Assembly (NCBI GenBank): GCA_963729445.1
Contig: CAVSNU010000002.1
Location: forward strand, 744,001-808,000
Length of the DNA stretch: 64,000 nucleotides
From: JACCZH01 sp963729445
Lineage (GTDB): Bacteria > Chloroflexota > Chloroflexia > Thermomicrobiales > CFX8
Reading direction: 5' to 3'
The translations under genes were made by a program, and so were the position numbers. Below, one piece after another: positions 58,439-64,000 of this stretch. Numbering within the stretch: the stretch's first letter is position 1; every line of letters begins with the position of its first letter. A model generated the notes under the pieces. The model worked only from the letters and a program-made list of their open reading frames with translations, did no database searches and was not told the DNA's origin.

Positions 58439-58990
58439 TCACCGCGAATATCGATAAGCCCACGTGATCGGTACAGGCTTCCCAGCGGATATCCACTCGT
58501 TCAGCCGCGCGACGACATACGCGATGTAGCTATCTGCGTCGCTCTCGGTCCAGATGGCGATCACCTCGGCGATAGAGGTTGCGTTGCGCTGCTGGTACAC
58601 GTAGCTGGGATCATCGACGCGATACATGCCGTCGATCAGGCTGTCCTCCACACTGGCGTAGCGCACGTAGGGTCCACGCCGCTTCTCATCGTGGATCACG
58701 GTAGCCGGCCCGCTCAACATGTGGAGTGGTGCGCGGACCGAACGCGCATTGGTCCAGCTATTGGTGTCGTTGCGCCAGAGAACCGAGTCGCGATTGGAGC
58801 CGAAGCCATGCTCCCTACCAGCCACAGCCAGCCAGAAGCCGGGGTCGTGGTCGTTCCTGACGATCAGATCGTAGAGCTCCCCGCCCCGCTCAGCCCAGGG
58901 CGAGCGATTGGTCACCAGTACGTCGATGAAGAGCGCGCGGCTCATGCGCGGTGTCGTCTTGATCGGGCCGTCCGCGATGATGCTGGGCAT
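58439..58990 (-). CDS. Glucosaminidase/lysozyme-like protein
   Basis: 183 residues, resembling glucosaminidase-type lysins: V-A-G-R-E-H-G-F-G-S contains the expected catalytic glutamate, and G-P-Y-V-R-Y-A-S-V-E-D-S and S-D-A-D-S-Y-I-A-Y-V-V-A-R-L-N-E-W close the domain. No signal peptide. Its start is two bases after the propeller gene stop, so it belongs to the module. It would cleave glycan strands while the next gene cuts the stem peptide. Family call is moderate. Confidence 0.68.
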   Translation of the reverse strand: MPSIIADGPIKTTPRMSRALFIDVLVTNRSPWAERGGELYDLIVRNDHDPGFWLAVAGREHGFGSNRDSVLWRNDTNSWTNARSVRAPLHMLSGPATVIHDEKRRGPYVRYASVEDSLIDGMYRVDDPSYVYQQRNATSIAEVIAIWTESDADSYIAYVVARLNEWISAGKPVPITWAYRYSR

Positions 58991-58992
58991 CG

Positions 58993-60735
58993 TTACAACT
59001 CCACAAGCGTGACGTCGAAGGTGGTGTGGGCTCCGACTTTGAGCGCATCGGCGGGCTTATGCCACTCCTCGCGCAGGCCAATCATCCTGGTGGCGTACGT
59101 ACCGCCGTCGACATCCTCGAAACTGAACGACTCGGCGTTGGTGAAGAGATCCCAGAGCTGCACCCTGACATCCTGCCCGGCGCGCGGGTCGACGGCGCCG
59201 TCACGGGTCACGATCCGGTCGGTGGCCGCGATCTTGAACTGCCAGCGACGGCGGCGGACGGACTCGTTCAAGGACTCGAACTCGGCCCACACCGCCATCA
59301 CAAAGGGCGGGAGTCCGCTCGTCTGCGTCCCCACGATCCTGATCCGCAGATATCGCGAGCTGACACTGATTGCGGCCCTTACAGTTGCCGTTGCCGCAGT
59401 AACAGTCACCGGCAATCCGGCGTCTGTCCAGCTGCCCCCGGCATCGGTTGAGTACTGCAGCTGGTAGCTCCACTCGCCCACGGCTTGTGGGTCTGCTCTG
59501 GCTAGCTCGACGCCGACCTGACGCCAGTACTTCGTACGGTCCGGCGCGCCGCCATCGATCAAGGCCGTGTCCAGCGTGAACTCGGTTGCGACGGTGGCGG
59601 GATCGCGGGCGGTGTCCATGTCGTAGTAATGCAGCTCACTGCCGGCGGAGGCCCAGACGACCAGCCGGTCGCCGCGGGTACTGGCCGGGAAACGGGTATA
59701 GTCGCCCTCATCGAGCAGCCACCAGCCGGTCCCGTTGTAGCCCCAGAGCTGGTCAACGAGGGTTTCGCGCTGGACCAGACTCACGATGAGCCAGCCGTTG
59801 ACGATGGCCGCGCCATGGCTCTGCGCCCCCTCCAACCCGGCGTGCCGCCACCAGCCGCGCTGTTTGTCGTAGAGCATCGCCCGGCCGCCGCGCCAGGCCA
59901 TGAGCCGGCCCTGAAAGACCTTGAACCAGGCGTAGTCGTCATCGTTCTGCAACCCGTCCGACGAGATAACGCCCCAGTGCTCGAAGTCGACACTGGAGGT
60001 GCCGCTCGCGGCCGGCGTCCAGCTCCAGATGGATTGTGCGGTAGCAACCAGGATCTGGTCCTCATAGGCGACCATGGCCAGTGCCGGACCGTCGAGGGTG
60101 CGCGTCTGACCGCTCCCGCTGACCGTCGTGAACTGCCAGCGGCACTCGGTGGGAATGTCAGCGCGCTGGAACAGGAGCCCCGAGCCGAGCGTGGCCATCC
60201 TCGCTGCGTAGTGACTGGAGCCGAACTCGTTCAGCGTCTCGGCCTGGGTGGTGTCGTCGTAGCTGGAGATGGTCTTGGCGGTGCCAAAGGCAACGTAGAG
60301 TGTGCCCCGGATCTGCACCATGTCGATGATCGCGTGCGAGAACGTAAAGCGCAGCTCGGGGGCATTCACCTGATCCCAGCGCCAGAGCCTGGTTCCGGCG
60401 GCGATGTACGTGTAGTCGTCCGTCCTGAGCAGGACCTTGGGCTCGTCTACCGCGTAGGAATGACCGGACGCGACGCGCTTGGGTGCGGGACCGACGGCGG
60501 CCATGGTGAGCGGCCAGGGAGCCGGCCAGGACCCGACCGAGGCCTCGCCGTAGAGCGCCGACGTGGGCATGTTGCGGCTGTTGAGCTTGGGGCCGGCCAT
60601 ACCAGCGGTGAAATCGGTTAAGACTTGCCGTCCAAGACGCGAATCAACGTACAGGTTGCCATCCGGGTAGCTCTTGTAGGTGCCGGGCAGGAGCATGAAG
60701 TCGATGTCGTTCAGGGCGATGTCGTAGTCGGGCAT
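58993..60735 (-). CDS. Phage tail/spike-like beta-propeller protein
   Basis: 580 residues. Residues 60-370 contain repeated strand-turn units ending in W or Y (L-W-R-W, I-W-S-W, G-G-R-A-M-L-Y-D, L-W-G-Y-N-G-T-G-W-W), a propeller pattern. Residues 390-500 resemble a discoidin- or F5/8-like sandwich, and the end resembles a tail-fibre tip. Phage origin is inferred from position between holin-like and lysin genes. No recognised enzyme motif. Confidence 0.6.
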   Translation of the reverse strand: MPDYDIALNDIDFMLLPGTYKSYPDGNLYVDSRLGRQVLTDFTAGMAGPKLNSRNMPTSALYGEASVGSWPAPWPLTMAAVGPAPKRVASGHSYAVDEPKVLLRTDDYTYIAAGTRLWRWDQVNAPELRFTFSHAIIDMVQIRGTLYVAFGTAKTISSYDDTTQAETLNEFGSSHYAARMATLGSGLLFQRADIPTECRWQFTTVSGSGQTRTLDGPALAMVAYEDQILVATAQSIWSWTPAASGTSSVDFEHWGVISSDGLQNDDDYAWFKVFQGRLMAWRGGRAMLYDKQRGWWRHAGLEGAQSHGAAIVNGWLIVSLVQRETLVDQLWGYNGTGWWLLDEGDYTRFPASTRGDRLVVWASAGSELHYYDMDTARDPATVATEFTLDTALIDGGAPDRTKYWRQVGVELARADPQAVGEWSYQLQYSTDAGGSWTDAGLPVTVTAATATVRAAISVSSRYLRIRIVGTQTSGLPPFVMAVWAEFESLNESVRRRRWQFKIAATDRIVTRDGAVDPRAGQDVRVQLWDLFTNAESFSFEDVDGGTYATRMIGLREEWHKPADALKVGAHTTFDVTLVEL

Positions 60736-60739
60736 GGGG

Positions 60740-61015
60740 TTAGCGCTCCTTCCCGAGCGAGCGTGCCCAGGAGTAGCTTCCGGACGACGCCAGCCCGATC
60801 ACCAGCCCGCCGGCCACCACCCTGCCCGCCGGTTCGAGCCAGATCACGATGGCCGCCAGCTCTACCAGTCCAACCAGCGCCGTCGCGGTCAAGACCGCGG
60901 CCAGCGGAGCCCAGCGTGCCGCCAACCCACCCTGCTTCAACGCCTCAATAACCAGCGTCGTCAGCACGGCCACCGGCACGCCCATCAACACAACACTCTC
61001 CGGATAATCGAACAT
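60740..61015 (-). CDS. Holin-like small membrane protein
   Basis: 91 residues with three hydrophobic segments (about 8-25, 35-60, 65-82) and a charged C-terminus, in the place where a holin is expected, just before the tail and lysin genes. No holin family motif is obvious. Confidence 0.55.
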   Translation of the reverse strand: MFDYPESVVLMGVPVAVLTTLVIEALKQGGLAARWAPLAAVLTATALVGLVELAAIVIWLEPAGRVVAGGLVIGLASSGSYSWARSLGKER

Positions 61016-61033
61016 GGACGTTACCTCTCCATC

Positions 61034-61297
61034 TCAAAACGGTCCCGGCGTGCCTGGGATCTCCGGTGGGATCAATGGCTCGTCAACGCCTGGCGGCGTC
61101 ACCGGCACATCAGAGTGGCTGTACTCCAGCCAGCAACGGCAACGCGTATGCAAGGGTGGAAACGGGCCATCCGCGCCATTGAGCAGCGCGCCGTCGAGTG
61201 GGGCGCAGACCGGGCAGACAGTCTCGTCATCGGCAGTCCTCCAGACGTACCAATCGCGAGAGGGGTCGCCCGGCGGCGGATCATCGACGATGAACAT
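61034..61297 (-). CDS. MuF-like minor head protein C-terminal domain (mini-protein)
   Basis: 87 residues. D-D-E-T-V-C-P-V-C-A-P-L-D-G followed by P-P-L-H-T-R-C-R-C-W is the zinc-binding end of phage Mu F/SPP1 gp7-type proteins, which lie at the portal. The usual 200-300 residues before it are missing. ATG, two bases before the stop region of the adaptor gene. Its independent existence is unusual. Confidence 0.72.
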   Translation of the reverse strand: MFIVDDPPPGDPSRDWYVWRTADDETVCPVCAPLDGALLNGADGPFPPLHTRCRCWLEYSHSDVPVTPPGVDEPLIPPEIPGTPGPF

Positions 61298-61298
61298 C

Positions 61299-61883
61299 TC
61301 AGCCCATGCCCATCACGCGCGAGCGCACTCTCCTGCGACGCAGGTCCAGGGCGCGCGTGTATTCCCGCTCGGCCGAGCGGACCACTCCTCCGTAGGTCGT
61401 GCCGCCCAGGGGACCGCCGCGTTTGAAGTCGTGTACGGTGCGCTGCTGCAACGCTCTCCAGACCGCGCCGAGGACGATTATCCCGACGTCGGCTTCAGGC
61501 AGCTGTTCCAAGCTGCATCCCGTCAGCCGCCACACCGTTACTGTCTGCGCCTCGATCGGCCGGCTAAAATGGATCGTCCCGGCGAACCACTCCCAGGCGA
61601 GCTCTTCGCCGCTCGCGCTCCGCGATGGAATAGACCGTCGCGGGACAACCGAGCCGTTCTCGAGGCACACCCGCAGCACCTCAACCGTCCCGTCGGGACC
61701 GGCAATTGAGGTCGCTCCACCGGCCACCGCCAGGTCGGTGCTCTCCTCCCGCGGAAAGAGATGGCTGTACTCCTCCAGGCTGGCCGAGATCGCCTCATCA
61801 AGCTCCGCGTCGCTCCAGACCGCCTCGGCATCCTCTTCAAGCCGGGTGCGCACCCTCCCGCGCACCGCTGCAATTGTCGCCAT
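61299..61883 (-). CDS. Phage head-tail adaptor-like protein
   Basis: 194 residues, mostly helical N-terminus (V-R-T-R-L-E-E-D-A-E-A-V-W-S-D-A-E-L-D-E-A-I) and V-G-I-I-V-L-G-A-V-W-R-A-L-Q-Q-R-T, the arrangement of gp6/gp15-type adaptors that add rings below the portal. AAGGAG lies seven bases before the ATG. Directly after the portal gene. Confidence 0.65.
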   Translation of the reverse strand: MATIAAVRGRVRTRLEEDAEAVWSDAELDEAISASLEEYSHLFPREESTDLAVAGGATSIAGPDGTVEVLRVCLENGSVVPRRSIPSRSASGEELAWEWFAGTIHFSRPIEAQTVTVWRLTGCSLEQLPEADVGIIVLGAVWRALQQRTVHDFKRGGPLGGTTYGGVVRSAEREYTRALDLRRRRVRSRVMGMG

Positions 61884-61902
61884 AGTGATCTCCTTTCCAG
61901 GG

Positions 61903-63279
61903 TTATGAGTGGGTGAGAGTCTCTTCTTGCGGATTGAGGGCGTCAGGTAGCCTTCCCGCCTCCCCCAGCGCCCGCAGCTCCTCCAGAACCTGGAGCCAGT
62001 TGCCCTCGGTGTCGTCGTCACCCAGGTTGGCCATCGCCTCGCGGCGGCCGTGGATGTTGGCCGCGACGAGCTGCGCCTCGGTGCGGGCGATTGCCTCGCG
62101 GTCGCTGGGCAGAACCTCGCCCCAGATCGTCTCGGTACGCCGCAGGCCACCGAGATCAACCCCGCCGAAGCGCTCCATCAGATCCAGCACCATCGCGTTT
62201 CGACGACGATAGACCGAGTCCCACACCCGGCGCTTGCGCATCACTTTCTGCACCAGGGGCTGGATCTCCACCTCCAGCGCCACCCCGGAGATCGAGCGCC
62301 CGGAATCACCAAAGGCCGTGCGCGGCGTCTCGCTGAGATCGTGCATCTGGCGATAGAGGAGCTGCACATAGTCGATGTGCAGGTTCACGCCGCCACCCTG
62401 CAGCATGTCCAGCAGATAGGCGCGCGAGGCCTCGGGCAGTTCCCAGACCGCCCCGGCCTCGGCACGGATACCCTCGCTGCCGGTCACGTTCTCCAACACG
62501 GTGATGGGATACCCCGCCACCTCCAGAATGCGGCTGATCGTCGTCATGCGGCGGTTCAGCTCGCGACAGACATCGATCAGGTCTTCCAGATCGCTCGAGC
62601 CCCAGAACTCGTGTGGCCGGGCCAGGTTGGGATAGATCACATAGGGAATCCAGCCGTAGGGATTGGCCCCGTCACGCACCGTCTCGCCACCCAGCTCGAC
62701 CCGGTAGCGGTCCGGCCACCACTCCTCGACCACACTCAGGCGGCCGTTGGAGGCCGATGTCAGTGGACGCATGCCGAAGAGCTGCTCCGCCTCCTCGTGG
62801 CTGATCTCGTAGCGCTGGATCACCCGGTAGACCTCGCCCGGATTATCCGGACGCCACCAGGCCCAGAGCGACTGCGGGTCAATCGCGGCGATCACCGGAG
62901 CGCCCAGCCGCTCGCTCCAGGTCACTTTGAACGCGCCATCACCAAGGACGGACGCGTCGAGGGCGCTCTGGACATCGTCCATGTGCTGGTCGTTCTCGGC
63001 ATAGACCGAGCGCAGTACCGCCTCGGCGCGGTCCGCCAGCTCTGGATTCCGTTCGGTTCCGGTCACGACGTTGAACGTCGCCGGCCGCGGCATGAGATAG
63101 CTGACCGTCTTTCGCGTCAGGATGCGGGCGTAGTTAAACGTCAGGCGCGTCTCGCCCGCTCGCCGTCGGCCCGTCCACTGTTCACCCTGATAGAAGGCCA
63201 GATACTCTCGATACCGGTTTCTGCGCTCCGTGTCCTGGTTCTCCAGCCAGCCCGCCAGCGGTGTCGACGTCTCGCTCAT
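61903..63279 (-). CDS. Phage portal protein (SPP1 gp6-like)
   Basis: 458 residues. Portal features: N-terminal F-Y-Q-G-E-Q-W, F-N-Y-A-R-I-L-T-R-K-T-V-S-Y-L, central P-Q-S-L-W-A-W-W and V-V-E-E-W-W-P-D-R-Y, and the long clip/stem helices with S-G-V-A-L-E-V-E-I-Q-P-L-V-Q-K-V. Portals form the dodecameric DNA channel. The ATG at 63279 has AAGGAG six bases before. It is the first gene of its strand group; no terminase gene precedes it. Confidence 0.85.
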   Translation of the reverse strand: MSETSTPLAGWLENQDTERRNRYREYLAFYQGEQWTGRRRAGETRLTFNYARILTRKTVSYLMPRPATFNVVTGTERNPELADRAEAVLRSVYAENDQHMDDVQSALDASVLGDGAFKVTWSERLGAPVIAAIDPQSLWAWWRPDNPGEVYRVIQRYEISHEEAEQLFGMRPLTSASNGRLSVVEEWWPDRYRVELGGETVRDGANPYGWIPYVIYPNLARPHEFWGSSDLEDLIDVCRELNRRMTTISRILEVAGYPITVLENVTGSEGIRAEAGAVWELPEASRAYLLDMLQGGGVNLHIDYVQLLYRQMHDLSETPRTAFGDSGRSISGVALEVEIQPLVQKVMRKRRVWDSVYRRRNAMVLDLMERFGGVDLGGLRRTETIWGEVLPSDREAIARTEAQLVAANIHGRREAMANLGDDDTEGNWLQVLEELRALGEAGRLPDALNPQEETLTHS

Positions 63280-63442
63280 CAGGCACTCCTTCGTCATAGC
63301 CATCGTGCTACCCCGTCGAGCGCCCCGAGCCGATCGCGTCGTGCCAGCGATCCACCTCCCCTGTCTCCCTCGAATCGGTGCCAGGTCGGATCTCTGTACG
63401 ATGGCTGTAAGGCTGTTCTACAGAACCCCGAATGGAGTGACC

Positions 63443-63652
63443 GTGCCGTACAAAACGATCAACGAGTTGCCGGAGAGTGTCCGCGAGCACCTGCCAAAAC
63501 ACGCCCAGGAGATCTATCTGGCCGCCTTCAACAACGCCTATGAGGAATATGGCCACGACGAAGAACGCGCCCACCGGGTCGCCTGGGCCGCGGTAAAGAA
63601 GCAGTACGAGAAGGACGAGAAGACCGGGAAGTGGAAGAGGAAGAAGGAGTAA
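63443..63652 (+). CDS. ChaB-family small protein
   Basis: 69 residues. L-P-E-S-V-R-E-H-L-P-K-H-A-Q-E-I-Y-L-A-A-F-N-N-A-Y and H-R-V-A-W-A-A-V-K are the ChaB pattern. ChaB is named as a cation-transport regulator but its role is poorly known; ChaB-like genes are also found in phages. I chose GTG 63443 (M-P-Y-K-T-I-N) with GGAG five bases upstream; an ATG at 63401 would add 14 residues. Divergent from the portal gene. Confidence 0.85.
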   Translation: MPYKTINELPESVREHLPKHAQEIYLAAFNNAYEEYGHDEERAHRVAWAAVKKQYEKDEKTGKWKRKKE

Positions 63653-64000
63653 TCCGCGGAGGCCCTACCCGCGCCCCGTCCCCTCTCCCATTCGTGGAAG
63701 GGGGAATGTCTCACAGCCGGACTTGACATACCATCCATCGATGCTACGGTAGAAGCATCGCTAGCGCACTTCATCGGATCGATCGTGGCTCCGGGGATGA
63801 CAGGCATCTGCGTGCTGTGCAGGTCGCCGAAATCCTGGCGTTGATAACAGGCGGATGCCGGGTTGTTCTCAGGCGATCGCGGTCGTTCAACAGCACAGCT
63901 CAGAGGAGCGACGCGCCGTTCTTGGCACTTCTTTGACGACACTGAGACAGCATGCGACCTGATGCGTTTCCTGCCAGTCGCGGCTGCTGTCACCGGTCCG
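63653..64000. other. No gene recognised at the window end
   Basis: About 350 bases. A promoter-like site at 63723 is listed separately. Frames here have no family resemblance. Confidence 0.4.
63723..63760 (+). promoter_or_regulatory. Promoter with overlapping palindrome
   Basis: TTGACA (63723-63728), 16 bases, TACGGT (63745-63750). An inverted pair, CGATGCT (63739-63745) and AGCATCG (63754-63760), straddles the -10. It points right, toward sequence outside the window. Confidence 0.5.

Noticed and set aside
62050..63543. 497-residue plus-strand open frame
   Set aside because: Antisense to the portal gene. Composition is rich in His, Gln and Arg as expected from a shadow frame.
63538..63993. 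151-residue minus-strand frame at the window end
   Set aside because: It overlaps chaB antisense and shows no domain pattern.

Overview
The window is high-GC bacterial chromosome that looks like Chloroflexota, probably near the Thermomicrobia. This is an inference. It rests on the split Nuo gene set without nuoEFG, PBP genes with Pro/Thr-rich linkers and PASTA tails, small lipoproteins of a Chloroflexota type, and a lysin tail domain common there. Genes are dense, GTG and TTG starts are frequent, and most operons end in strong perfect hairpins. I found no tRNA, rRNA, CRISPR array or complete insertion sequence.

Layout. 0-0.7 kb: end of a heavy-metal P-type ATPase and palindromic repeats. 0.7-14.3 kb: argS-arginase, aldehyde dehydrogenase, TrmO fused to a degenerate FmdE-like domain, DinB, dcd, an LCP cell-wall protein, an LLM oxidoreductase, and a divergent MarR/MMPL exporter pair with a clear operator. 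14.3-35 kb: the respiratory complex I genes on the minus strand, split into nuoABCD (35.0-31.9 kb) and nuoHJKLMN (21.9-14.4 kb). nuoI and nuoEFG are absent. The two halves are separated by an accessory island of about 9.9 kb. 35-57.6 kb: Eis-like acetyltransferase, class A PBP, PhhB, transporter and lipoproteins, mnmA, a membrane/roadblock-like protein, an amidase with its small partner, a class B PBP, rpsP-khpA-rimM, sulfurtransferase, ffh and a secreted subtilase. 57.7-63.7 kb: a compact phage-derived module (portal, adaptor, MuF-like mini-protein, holin-like protein, propeller protein, glucosaminidase, amidase) without a recognisable capsid or terminase gene, followed by a small divergent chaB.

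The island inside the nuo locus is the most interesting region. Its right part is a textbook ECF41 sigma-factor system. The sigma factor carries the WLPEP, DGGGK and NPDKL signatures and lies downstream of a carboxymuconolactone decarboxylase-like gene, a doxX gene and an NAD-dependent epimerase. TGTCACA -35 boxes precede all three of these genes. Its left part is an ArsR-SRPBCC pair behind two identical-arm operators, a TOPRIM protein and a short UvrA-like ATPase. The border with nuoD carries fragments of a serine recombinase and an OsmC protein, which supports insertion by a mobile element.

Reading frames are broken many times in nuoM, nuoL, nuoK and nuoD, and once each in the TOPRIM and uvrA-like genes, while neighbouring genes are intact. 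The breaks compensate each other and keep family sequence on both sides, so they look more like base-calling or assembly errors than decay. Several are an extra G just before ATC.
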